NCBI GenBank assembly: GCA_025345505.1
Contig: JANVCC010009742.1
Coordinates: forward strand, 2,936,202-3,000,201
Origin: Todiramphus chloris collaris
Taxonomy: Eukaryota > Chordata > Aves > Coraciiformes > Alcedinidae
Direction: 5' to 3'
DNA: 64,000 bases
Shown: positions 1 to 8,046 of the stretch, piece after piece
How the letters are laid out: each line of letters opens with the position of its first letter
Numbering within the stretch: the first letter of the stretch is position 1
Program-made: the position numbers and the translations under genes
Notes under the pieces: generated by a model
The model's input: only the letters and a program-made list of their open reading frames with translations
Databases searched by the model: none
Told to the model about the DNA's origin: nothing

Positions 1-498
1 CCCGCCCCGGGAGAATCCGAAGAAGCCGATGCGGGCGGCATCGATGCGCGACCCGTCGGACCACGAGGTGAGGATGAAGTCCAGCAGCCTTGTCATGTCC
101 TGCGGACGCTGGGTCATGGACGCAATATCGCCCGGATCGCGCGTTCTGGATCGTCCGCCATCCCTCGGATGGTTGATGGCCGCGACGACAAAACCCGCAT
201 CGGCCATTTGTTCGGCAAGCGTATGGAAATTGCCGTACCAGCCGCCGACACCGTGCGAAATCACGATGAGCGGCAGCTTTTGGCCCATCAGCGGGCAATC
301 CTTCACCCCTGTTGAATGATCGAAGCCAATGTCGACCTGCGTCGGATTGCCGGCGCAGGGGTACCAGACGGCGCTCTCCAATGACGGGCCATGATTGTCC
401 TGCGGCACGTCAATGAATGTCAGTCCGGCGGCCGGTGCCGTCTGCACGGAGCTTAAGGCGAGGAAGGCAGACAATACTATGAATCTGGGAATGTTCAT
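1..498 (-). CDS. Secreted alpha/beta hydrolase (3' end outside window)
   Basis: Reading from ATG at 498 gives 166 codons that run off the window edge, so the C-terminus is missing. Residues 1-24 look like a cleavable signal peptide (hydrophobic stretch ending in APAAG). Near residues 87-95 there is an ISHGVGG oxyanion-type turn, and at 160-166 a GFSRGG nucleophile elbow with the serine in the expected G-x-S-x-G context. This is the dienelactone-hydrolase/PAF-acetylhydrolase-like branch of the fold. The substrate cannot be told, and the acid and histidine of the triad lie outside the window. It follows the exported protein at 529-1233 by 30 nt on the same strand, so the two are probably co-transcribed. 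Confidence 0.8.
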   Translation of the reverse strand, partial: MNIPRFIVLSAFLALSSVQTAPAAGLTFIDVPQDNHGPSLESAVWYPCAGNPTQVDIGFDHSTGVKDCPLMGQKLPLIVISHGVGGWYGNFHTLAEQMADAGFVVAAINHPRDGGRSRTRDPGDIASMTQRPQDMTRLLDFILTSWSDGSRIDAARIGFFGFSRGG

Positions 499-528
499 GG
501 GTGATTTCCTTGTTTCAAGTGATAGGGA

Positions 529-1233
529 TTAGCGGATCGTCACGCGCGCATAGTCGCTTTTGATGCTGATCGCGGGTTTGGCGCCGGGTGTGCTGTCCCG
601 CTTGCTGTCGACGAGGGATGCCTTGGCATCCACGGCGTAGCTGATGGGAACGTCCTTGCCGAAGCTGAACGAGGCGTCGAGCGCGCGGGAATCGAGCCGT
701 ATAGTCTCGCAGCCGCTGACGCGGGCAAAGCGCAGGTCGCTGCGCACGGCGTCACCCGAAATATCGAGGCTCGCCGCGTGCCCATCCAGCGCAAAATCCG
801 CCGCATGGCCCTTGATGCGCACGGCACCGTAGTCACCGGTCAGCCGGGCCTGCAGCGCCGCCTGTTCGATGCTGACATCGCTGCCGGCAGGCAGGCTGGC
901 GCGGATCAGCACTTCGCAGTCGGAAAGGCTGAGCAGCGGTGCATTGACCACGTGGATGCGCAGCGTGCGTTCCCTGACCTCCATGGTGGTGCGGGTGGCG
1001 CATTGATCGGCGAACCAGCTCGAATACCAGCCGGAGAACCAGCCGGACCGGGTGCTGGTGACGCGGGCCTGATAGGGCGGGCCATCGCCCGCAGTGAACA
1101 CGATGCTGCTGGCTTCCCCCGTAATCGTGACGCTGTTGACCGCACCGATATCGAGCGGCGGCTTGACCTCGCCGGCGGCGCTGGGGGTTACGGTTCCGAA
1201 GAGAAGCAGAATGGCGGTGATAAGGCTCAGCAT
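529..1233 (-). CDS. Exported protein of unknown function, DUF2807/DUF4097-like
   Basis: This is a 234-residue protein. I chose ATG 1233 over the longer frame because AGGAG sits 6-7 nt upstream and because this start opens with a classic signal peptide (MLSLITAILLLFG, cleavage near SAAG). The mature part is rich in short alternating beta-like segments with phrases such as SLDISG and TIRLDS. This resembles the head domains of putative adhesin or envelope-stress proteins of the DUF2807/DUF4097 type, by resemblance only. It contains three Cys in the mature region. It is divergent from the membrane AraC-type regulator at 1373 and precedes the hydrolase at 1-498, suggesting a small envelope-related locus. 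Confidence 0.65.
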   Translation of the reverse strand: MLSLITAILLLFGTVTPSAAGEVKPPLDIGAVNSVTITGEASSIVFTAGDGPPYQARVTSTRSGWFSGWYSSWFADQCATRTTMEVRERTLRIHVVNAPLLSLSDCEVLIRASLPAGSDVSIEQAALQARLTGDYGAVRIKGHAADFALDGHAASLDISGDAVRSDLRFARVSGCETIRLDSRALDASFSFGKDVPISYAVDAKASLVDSKRDSTPGAKPAISIKSDYARVTIR

Positions 1234-1372
1234 GATGGGCTCCTGTGGGTTGGCATGACAACCAGAGGAGGGCACTATCGGCTGAAATTCGACCTTGATC
1301 ACAATTCAGGTCGTCCGCGATCGCGTTTCAGGACATAGTGGGCTTCGTCCACTCGTCCCGGTCGCAGGTTCC

Positions 1373-2437
1373 ATGCTGTTTGTTCCATTGCCTTTTGTCG
1401 TCGCCGTCCTGCTTGTCGTCCTTCTCGTCCAGATGATCCGGCGCAGCGATGGCAATGACAGGAATCCGTTCTTTCTCGTCCTGGTGTCGGTCTATGCCCT
1501 GCAATCGGTGGTGATCGGGGTGCGCTGGGGCTACGATGTGCTGGAGGTCCTGCCGGTCCAGGCCGTGCTCGCCGTCATCATCGCCACGCTGGCATGGCTG
1601 AGTTTCGAAGGCCTGCGCAGCGAGCGGCCGCCGGCAGAGCGTCCGTGGCTCCTGCTGCACCTGTTGCCGACGCTTGTGGTGATCGGCCTTATCGCTTTTT
1701 GGCCCGCACCGATCTCGCTGGTTATCATCCTGGTGTTCGCGGGCTATGGCATTGCCCTCTGCCGCCTCGCGTGGGCCGGTCCGGATGCATTGGGTTCATC
1801 CCGGCTCGACGGTGTCATCAGCGCCTACCGGGCGCTGCAGGTGACGGCCTTTGCCGTTTCCAGTTCCGCGCTGACCGACATCGTCATCAGCTGGGATTTT
1901 GCCCAGTCGGGCGGCAGCCATTCCGCCCGCATCGTTGCCATCGGCAATGTCCTGGCCCTGCTCGTCCTCGGGAGCGCGGCCACGGTCGCGGGAACCAGCC
2001 GCCCGGAGGAACGGGACGAAACCGCCACGGAGGAGGGCGCGTCGCCGGTGCTGCCCAGCGCCGAAGACACGGACATCGCCGCCGCGCTCGATCGGCTGAT
2101 GCAGGCGCGGGAACTCTACCGGGATGTCGATCTCAACCTCAACCGCCTGGCGCGCAAGATGGGCCTGCCGGCCCGGCAGGTGTCGATAGCCGTCAACCGG
2201 GTCAAGGCGATGAGCGTCTCGCACTATGTCAATGATTACCGGGTGAGGGAGGCTTGCCGCCTGCTGGCGGATACGGATCGTGCGGTCACCGGCATCATGT
2301 TTGATGCCGGGTTTCAGACAAAATCCAACTTCAACCGCGAGTTCCTGCGCGTCACCGGCATGAGCCCGAAAGCGTGGCGCGCCAATGCGCTCTCCGCAGG
2401 CAAAACCGGCGCTGCGGTTATCCGCCTCGCCGGATGA
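1373..2437 (+). CDS. AraC-family transcriptional regulator with multi-span membrane N-terminus
   Basis: This is a 354-residue protein from ATG 1373; the longer frame begins with TTG at 1295 and is less likely. About seven hydrophobic segments occupy residues 1-210 (MLFVPLPFVVAVLLVVLLVQ is the first). A charged Glu-rich linker follows at about 210-235, then an AraC/XylS DNA-binding domain at about 240-340. The second helix-turn-helix shows the usual VREACRLL and GFQTKSNFNREF signatures with MSPKAWR at the end. The architecture suggests a one-component membrane sensor acting directly on DNA. Its position, divergent from the exported protein and hydrolase, suggests it controls them. The signal sensed is unknown. 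Confidence 0.85.
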   Translation: MLFVPLPFVVAVLLVVLLVQMIRRSDGNDRNPFFLVLVSVYALQSVVIGVRWGYDVLEVLPVQAVLAVIIATLAWLSFEGLRSERPPAERPWLLLHLLPTLVVIGLIAFWPAPISLVIILVFAGYGIALCRLAWAGPDALGSSRLDGVISAYRALQVTAFAVSSSALTDIVISWDFAQSGGSHSARIVAIGNVLALLVLGSAATVAGTSRPEERDETATEEGASPVLPSAEDTDIAAALDRLMQARELYRDVDLNLNRLARKMGLPARQVSIAVNRVKAMSVSHYVNDYRVREACRLLADTDRAVTGIMFDAGFQTKSNFNREFLRVTGMSPKAWRANALSAGKTGAAVIRLAG

Positions 2438-2444
2438 TCAGCTT

Positions 2445-3197
2445 TCAGCTCGGGTCGTTGTAGCCCAGCAGCTTGCCGGCGCGCACGTCGTAGAGCTTGC
2501 CAGTGGCGTCGATCCTCGGATCGAGGATGAGCGCGATCTTGGCGGCCACATCCGCCGCAGTCGGCAGTGTGTCGGGGTCTTCGCCCGGTACGGCCTGCGC
2601 CCGCATCGCGGTGCGTGTCGCGCCGGGATTGACCGAATTGATGCGCAGTTTTGTCTGGCGCGCTTCCTCGGCCCAGCTGCGGCCCATCACCTCGACAGCG
2701 GCTTTGGATGCCGCATAGGGCCCCCAATAGGCACGGGCGGAGTGGGCAACGCCGGAGGATAGCAGCACCGCACGGCCCGCCTCGGAAAGTCTTAGCAGCG
2801 GGTCGGTGCTGCGGATCAGCCGCCAGACGCTGGTCACATTGATGTTCATCAGCTTGTCGAAGACTTTTGCCTCGACATGGCCGATCGGCGAAATCGTGCC
2901 GAGGATACCGGCATTGGCGATGAGAATGTCGAGCCTGCCCCAGCGCTCATGGATGGAACCGCCGAGCCGGTCGATGGCGGGCATGTCGGTCAGGTCCAGC
3001 GGCACCAGCGTCGCTGTGCCGCCCGCAGCCTTGATTTCGTCGTCCAGCTCTTCCAGCCCGCCCACCGTGCGGGCAACGGCAATCACATGCGCGCCGCGCG
3101 CTGCCAGGTCTTTGGCAAGGAAATAACCGATGCCGCGGGATGCGCCGGTGACAAGCGCAAGCTTGCCGTCCAGCCGGAAACTGCCGTCAGAAATCAT
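2445..3197 (-). CDS. Short-chain dehydrogenase/reductase
   Basis: This is a 250-residue classical SDR. The Rossmann cofactor loop TGASRGIG is at residues 17-24, NAG lies near 94-96, a catalytic serine sits in LLSSGVAHS, and Y-x-x-x-K appears as YAASK near residue 161. The family reduces or oxidises small carbonyl or hydroxyl substrates with NAD(P)H; specificity cannot be read. It lies 17 nt after purF on the same strand and is probably its co-transcribed distal gene. It converges with the AraC-type regulator, whose stop is 7 nt away. Confidence 0.9.
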   Translation of the reverse strand: MISDGSFRLDGKLALVTGASRGIGYFLAKDLAARGAHVIAVARTVGGLEELDDEIKAAGGTATLVPLDLTDMPAIDRLGGSIHERWGRLDILIANAGILGTISPIGHVEAKVFDKLMNINVTSVWRLIRSTDPLLRLSEAGRAVLLSSGVAHSARAYWGPYAASKAAVEVMGRSWAEEARQTKLRINSVNPGATRTAMRAQAVPGEDPDTLPTAADVAAKIALILDPRIDATGKLYDVRAGKLLGYNDPS

Positions 3198-3214
3198 GAA
3201 TGGGAACTCAACCG

Positions 3215-4708
3215 TTAGCCGTTGTTTGCGAGAAGCGAGAACTGGCGCACATTGCTGATGCCGTCCCGGTCAACCAGCCGGGTCGGGTAATCGCCAGTGA
3301 AGTAGTGGTCGGTGAACAGCGGCGCCTGTGCGTCGCGCGGTGCCCCGCTGACCGCCCTGTACAGCCCGTCGATCGACAGGAATTCCAGCGAATCCGCGCC
3401 GATATATTTGCACATGGAGGCAAGGGTCGCATGCTGGTTGGCCAGCAGCTTGTCCGCATCCGGCGTGTCGATGCCGTAGAAATCCGGATGATAGATCATC
3501 GGGCTGGCGACACGGATATGCACTTCGCGCGCCCCGGCATCGCGGATCATCTGCACGATCTTGACTGACGTCGTGCCGCGCACGATGGAATCGTCGACCA
3601 GAACCACGCGCTTGCCTTCGATCACGGCGCGGTTGGCCGAATGCTTCAGCTTGACACCGAAGGCACGGATCGACTGGGTCGGCTCGATGAAGGTACGGCC
3701 GACATAATGGTTGCGGATGATGCCGAGCTCGAACGGAATGCCGCTCGCCTGGGCAAAGCCGATGGCCGCAGGCGTGCCGCCGTCGGGAACCGGGACGACG
3801 ACGTCGGCGTCCAGCGGTGCTTCCTTGGCCAGGTTGATGCCCATGTTCTTGCGGGCGGTATAGACGTTGCGGCCGCCGACAACGGAATCCGGGCGGGCAA
3901 AGTAGACATATTCGAACAGGCAGATGCGTTCCGGCTTCGGTGACTGCGGCTTGAAGGCCTCGATGCTGATCGTGCCGTCGCTCTGGATTTCGCAGACCAC
4001 GACTTCGCCGTTCTCGATGTCACGCACGAACTTCGCGCCGATGATGTCGAGCGCGCAGCTTTCGGAGGCAAAGATCGGCTTGCCGTCGAGATCACCCATG
4101 ACGAGCGGCCGGATGCCGATCGGATCGCGCGCGGCGATCAGCTTGGTGCGGGTGAGGGCGAGCATGGCATAGCCGCCTTCCATCTGGCGGATCGCATCGA
4201 CGAAACGGTCGCTCGACGATGTGCTGCGCGAACGGGCGATGAGATGCAGCACCACTTCCGTGTCGGAATTGGACTGGCAGATCGCGCCGTCGGCGATCAG
4301 CTTGCGGCGCATGGTCAGGCCGTTGGTGAAATTGCCGTTATGGGCAATGGCGATGCCGCCGATTTCCAGTTCGGCGAACAGCGGCTGCACGTTGCGCAGC
4401 GCCGGATCGCCTGTCGTGGAATAGCGCACATGGCCGATGGCGCGGTCGCCGGGCAGCTGCGCCAGCGTGGCGGGGTTGGTGTAATGGTCGCCGACAAGGC
4501 CCATGCGGCGCTCCGAGCAGAACTGCTTGCCGTCATAGGAGACGATACCCGCCGCTTCCTGCCCGCGATGCTGCAGGGCGTGCAGACCCAGCGCCGTCAG
4601 CGTGGCGGCATCGGGATGCCCCAAAATGCCAAACACACCGCACTCTTCATGCAGTGTGTCGTCGTCAAGGGACATGAGAGGGGTCTCATCACGAAAAATG
4701 TCGGTCAT
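3215..4708 (-). CDS. purF: Amidophosphoribosyltransferase
   Basis: This 497-residue enzyme catalyses the first committed step of purine synthesis, PRPP + glutamine to 5-phosphoribosylamine. The N-terminal Ntn-type glutaminase begins at Cys23 (HEECGVFG). The first 22 residues therefore form a propeptide that must be removed, as in the Bacillus-type rather than the E. coli-type enzyme. The PRTase domain carries the PRPP loop VLVDDSIVRGTT around residues 368-380. It lies downstream of cvpA on the same strand with a 117-nt gap containing a perfect-arm palindrome (4762-4774). Start ATG 4708 gives the usual family length. Confidence 0.97.
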   Translation of the reverse strand: MTDIFRDETPLMSLDDDTLHEECGVFGILGHPDAATLTALGLHALQHRGQEAAGIVSYDGKQFCSERRMGLVGDHYTNPATLAQLPGDRAIGHVRYSTTGDPALRNVQPLFAELEIGGIAIAHNGNFTNGLTMRRKLIADGAICQSNSDTEVVLHLIARSRSTSSSDRFVDAIRQMEGGYAMLALTRTKLIAARDPIGIRPLVMGDLDGKPIFASESCALDIIGAKFVRDIENGEVVVCEIQSDGTISIEAFKPQSPKPERICLFEYVYFARPDSVVGGRNVYTARKNMGINLAKEAPLDADVVVPVPDGGTPAAIGFAQASGIPFELGIIRNHYVGRTFIEPTQSIRAFGVKLKHSANRAVIEGKRVVLVDDSIVRGTTSVKIVQMIRDAGAREVHIRVASPMIYHPDFYGIDTPDADKLLANQHATLASMCKYIGADSLEFLSIDGLYRAVSGAPRDAQAPLFTDHYFTGDYPTRLVDRDGISNVRQFSLLANNG

Positions 4709-4761
4709 TACCGCAAGCCTTTCGCCGCAGATTCAACTGTAAGATCTGTCATTCCATTATG

Positions 4762-4774
4762 CCACACTATGTGG
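4762..4774. promoter_or_regulatory. Palindrome upstream of purF
   Basis: CCACA-CTA-TGTGG sits about 55 nt upstream of the purF start, with a CATAAT-like -10 hexamer just downstream in the purF direction. A symmetric 13-mer at this spot could be an operator for a purine-responsive repressor, but no regulator with this site is known to me and it may be chance. Confidence 0.3.
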
Positions 4775-4825
4775 GGTATTACCACGCAAACGCCAAGTTA
4801 ACCGTTTGTCGCACCCGGCAGCCCG

Positions 4826-5416
4826 TCAGGGCTTCGGTGTCGTGCCTTCCGGCGGGATGTCTTCCTTGGGTTCAGGTGCCGTCGTTGCGTCCGGAGTATG
4901 GCTCGAGCCGGGCTTCAAACGCTTCAGAATGGTTGATTCCGGGTCTTCCGGCAAAAGGCTGATCAGCTTTGCGCCGAGTGAGTCGATCATCGGCTTGGAC
5001 TTGGCCTGCGCCACCCAGGCGGGCTGGTTGTCCGTGACGAGCCAGTTGAAGAACAGCATCGCGACAACCACCAGAAGAACGCCGCGCGCCGCACCGAAGA
5101 GGAAGCCGAGCGTGCGGTCGAGCGCGCCGATACGGCTGTCGATGATGAAATCGGCAATCTTCATGGTGATGACGGAAACGATGATCAGCGTCACGATGAA
5201 GACGATACCGGCGGCCGCGATCTGGGCGATGGTCTCATTGCTGATATAGGGGGCAAGGAAGGGGACGACCGGCTTGTAGAAGAGATAGGCGGCGGCGGCC
5301 GCCGCTGCCCATGACACGACGGACAGCACTTCGCGCGAAAAGCCGCGCACCATGGCGAGGACCGCCGAAACGAGGGTGATGCCCAAAAGAATTCCGTCTA
5401 GCAACGTAATAGGCAT
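4826..5416 (-). CDS. cvpA: CvpA family inner-membrane protein
   Basis: This is a 196-residue protein with four predicted membrane spans within residues 1-125 (the first is LLDGILLGITLVSAVLAMV) and the family phrase RGFSREVLSVVSWAAAA after span 1. A Pro/Glu/Thr-rich cytoplasmic tail ends the protein. CvpA was named for a requirement in colicin V production and is typically found next to purF, as here. Its molecular role is unclear. It lies between radA (59 nt upstream) and purF in the minus-strand run. Confidence 0.9.
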   Translation of the reverse strand: MPITLLDGILLGITLVSAVLAMVRGFSREVLSVVSWAAAAAAAYLFYKPVVPFLAPYISNETIAQIAAAGIVFIVTLIIVSVITMKIADFIIDSRIGALDRTLGFLFGAARGVLLVVVAMLFFNWLVTDNQPAWVAQAKSKPMIDSLGAKLISLLPEDPESTILKRLKPGSSHTPDATTAPEPKEDIPPEGTTPKP

Positions 5417-5475
5417 TTACATGTATCCCCAATCCAATTCCGACCTGCACGCCCTCTCGGGAGGACTGTGCCGCG

Positions 5476-6876
5476 TCAGTCGTCGCGTTTCGTTTTACCG
5501 GGTCCCGACGCCGCAATCCGGGCCACAAGGTCCGGCAGCGAAGCGGTCTCGGTCAGATGGGCATTGCGTCCCTTCGGCACGTCGTTGCTTCCCTTGGGAA
5601 GAACAGCCTGCTTGAACCCAAGCTTCTCTGCTTCCTTCAGCCGCTGCACCGCATGCGCCACCGGGCGAACGGCGCCAGACAAGCTGACTTCGCCGAAATA
5701 GACGCAATCGGCCGGAAGGGCAATACCGGCAATGGAGGAAACCAGTGCAGATGCAACCGCAAGATCGGCTGCAGGCTCGGAAATCCGGTATCCGCCCGCC
5801 ACATTCAGGTAAACATCGTGCTGGCCGAACCGCACGCCGCAATGGGCTTCAAGCACCGCCAGAATCATCGAAAGGCGGCCGCCGTCCCAGCCGACGACGG
5901 CGCGGCGCGGTGTGCCGAGCGTCGAGGGCGCCACCAGCGCCTGAATTTCCACAAGCACCGGCCGGGTGCCTTCCATCCCGGCAAAAACCGCGGCGCCCGG
6001 CGATTTGTCATTGCGTTCGCCGAGAAAAAGTTCCGACGGATTGGCCACTTCGCGCAATCCGCGGTCGGACATTTCAAACACGCCGATCTCGTCGGTCGGG
6101 CCGAAACGGTTCTTCACCGTGCGCAGGATGCGGTAGTGGTGGCCGCCTTCGCCTTCGAAATACAGCACCGCATCCACCATGTGCTCGACGACGCGCGGTC
6201 CGGCGATCTGGCCGTCCTTGGTGACGTGGCCGACCAGAACCACGGCGGCGCCGGTCTGCTTGGCAAAGCGGATCATCGCCTGGGCCCCGGCGCGCACCTG
6301 CGTGACCGTGCCGGGGGCCGAATCGGCGGCATCCGTCCACAGGGTCTGGATCGAATCGATGATGATGAGATCGGGCCGCTTGGAATCGGAAATGGTGGCG
6401 AGAATGTCCTCGACATTGGTTTCAGCGGCCAGAAGCACATCGGTGTCGGCGGCATGCAGGCGCTGCGCGCGCAGGCGGATCTGCGCCACCGCTTCTTCGC
6501 CCGAGACATAGATGACCTTGTGGCCCTGCCGCGCCAGTGCCGCCGCCGCCTGGGTCAGCAGGGTGGATTTGCCGATGCCGGGATCGCCGCCCACCAGAAT
6601 GGCCGAACCGCGCACGAAACCGCCGCCGGTGACCCGGTCAAGCTCGCCGATGCCGGAGTGGATGCGCGGCGCATCCTCGATCTCGCCGGACAGCGAGGTG
6701 AGGGCGACGGCGCGCCCCTTGCGGCCCGACAGCTTGCCGGGACCGCTGCCGATGCCGCCCGCCGTGCCTTCCTCGACCAGCGTGTTCCACTCGCCGCAGG
6801 AATCGCACTTGCCGGCCCAGCGCGTATGCACGGCACCGCAGTTCTGGCAGATGAATTGAATTCTTGCCTTGGCCAT
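5476..6876 (-). CDS. radA: DNA repair protein RadA
   Basis: This 466-residue protein has the complete RadA architecture. It starts with a C4 zinc finger (Cys10, 13, 24, 27). A RecA-like ATPase follows with Walker A GDPGIGKST at residues 97-105. The RadA-specific KNRFG motif is near residue 255, and a Lon-protease-like C-terminal domain completes it. RadA promotes branch migration during recombination repair. Its ATG overlaps the alr stop as TGATG, which implies translational coupling with alr. Confidence 0.97.
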   Translation of the reverse strand: MAKARIQFICQNCGAVHTRWAGKCDSCGEWNTLVEEGTAGGIGSGPGKLSGRKGRAVALTSLSGEIEDAPRIHSGIGELDRVTGGGFVRGSAILVGGDPGIGKSTLLTQAAAALARQGHKVIYVSGEEAVAQIRLRAQRLHAADTDVLLAAETNVEDILATISDSKRPDLIIIDSIQTLWTDAADSAPGTVTQVRAGAQAMIRFAKQTGAAVVLVGHVTKDGQIAGPRVVEHMVDAVLYFEGEGGHHYRILRTVKNRFGPTDEIGVFEMSDRGLREVANPSELFLGERNDKSPGAAVFAGMEGTRPVLVEIQALVAPSTLGTPRRAVVGWDGGRLSMILAVLEAHCGVRFGQHDVYLNVAGGYRISEPAADLAVASALVSSIAGIALPADCVYFGEVSLSGAVRPVAHAVQRLKEAEKLGFKQAVLPKGSNDVPKGRNAHLTETASLPDLVARIAASGPGKTKRDD

Positions 6877-8042
6877 CAGGCGCCTTTTCCGGAATAGAGG
6901 TAGCGGCGGTGATAGCGGTTGCCCAGGCTGGTCAAAAGTTCGAAGCCGATGGACCCGGCGGCGCGCGCCGCGTCATCCAGGGCGATATTGCCACCGAACA
7001 GCTCGACGTGATCGCCGGGTTTGACGGCGTCCTCGGGAAGATCGGTGATGTCGAACGACGTCAGGTCCATGGTCACCCGGCCGATCACCGGCACCTTGCG
7101 TCCGGCGACAAAGCCTTCGCCGCCCTTGGGCACGACGTTGCGCAGGGGCGTGCCGCTGCCCGACAGCGAGCGCAGATAGCCATCGGCGTAGCCGGTCGAG
7201 CAGATGGCAATCCGGGTTTCGCGTTCCAAGAGCGCGGTGGCGCCGTAACCGGTCGTCTCACCCTTGGGGCTGGTGCGGATCTGCACGACGCGCGCTTCCA
7301 GCGTCACCACGGGGCGCATGGGATTGGCGACGCCGGCCAGCGCCTCGCCGCCATACATCGCAATGCCCGGACGGCTCAGGTCACCGCCATTGCTGATCGT
7401 GTGAAAAATGCCGGAGGAGTTGGACGCGCTTGATTCAATGCCTGCAAAAGCGGTGCGAAGCATTTGAAATGACTCGATCTGCTGCCGGGTGAGGCGATGA
7501 CCGGGTTCATCGCCGGTTGCCAGATGCGTCATCACCAGCACCGGCATTTCGCGGCCAGCGGCAGCAAAGTCGAGTGCTTCGGCCATGGTCAGTCCCAGCC
7601 GGTTCATGCCGGTATCCACATGCAGGGCGTAGGGCAGCGTCAATCCGCTCGCGGCATTGGCGCGGCTCCACAGGCCGATTTCGTGCAGTGAGCCGAGGAC
7701 GGGGATCAGCCCCGATGCTTCGAACACCGGGCGCGCGTCGGCAAACAGGCCGTTCAGAACGAAAACCCGTGCATCCGGCGCGGCGGCCTTGACCCGCAGG
7801 CCCTCCTCGACCAGTGCCACGAAGAAGGTCCGGCAGCCGGCGTCGCGCAGGACAGGCACGACATGGCCGATGCCGAGCCCGTAGGCGTCGGCCTTGACGA
7901 CGGCGCTCGCCTGCGCCGGTTTCGATTTTTCCGCAAGGAACGTCCAGTTGGCCACGAGCGCATCGAGATCGATGGTAAGCCGCCCGCCCGCGAGACGAGG
8001 ATCGGCGCCTGCGGTGGTGACGTGAGGTTTTGTGCTGTTCAA
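6876..8042 (-). CDS. alr: Alanine racemase
   Basis: This PLP enzyme makes D-alanine for peptidoglycan. The PLP lysine lies in AVVKADAYG (Lys50 counting from the start used here), and the second catalytic base, a tyrosine, lies in STGYADGY (about residue 285). There is no in-frame ATG near the N-terminus. The open frame extends to a TTG at 8084, inside dnaB. I use the TTG at 8042, five bases after the dnaB stop, which gives 388 residues and the usual short lead before RLTIDLDALVANW. The exact start is uncertain. The 3' end overlaps radA by one base. Confidence 0.93.
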   Translation of the reverse strand: MNSTKPHVTTAGADPRLAGGRLTIDLDALVANWTFLAEKSKPAQASAVVKADAYGLGIGHVVPVLRDAGCRTFFVALVEEGLRVKAAAPDARVFVLNGLFADARPVFEASGLIPVLGSLHEIGLWSRANAASGLTLPYALHVDTGMNRLGLTMAEALDFAAAGREMPVLVMTHLATGDEPGHRLTRQQIESFQMLRTAFAGIESSASNSSGIFHTISNGGDLSRPGIAMYGGEALAGVANPMRPVVTLEARVVQIRTSPKGETTGYGATALLERETRIAICSTGYADGYLRSLSGSGTPLRNVVPKGGEGFVAGRKVPVIGRVTMDLTSFDITDLPEDAVKPGDHVELFGGNIALDDAARAAGSIGFELLTSLGNRYHRRYLYSGKGA

Positions 8043-8046
8043 TTGA

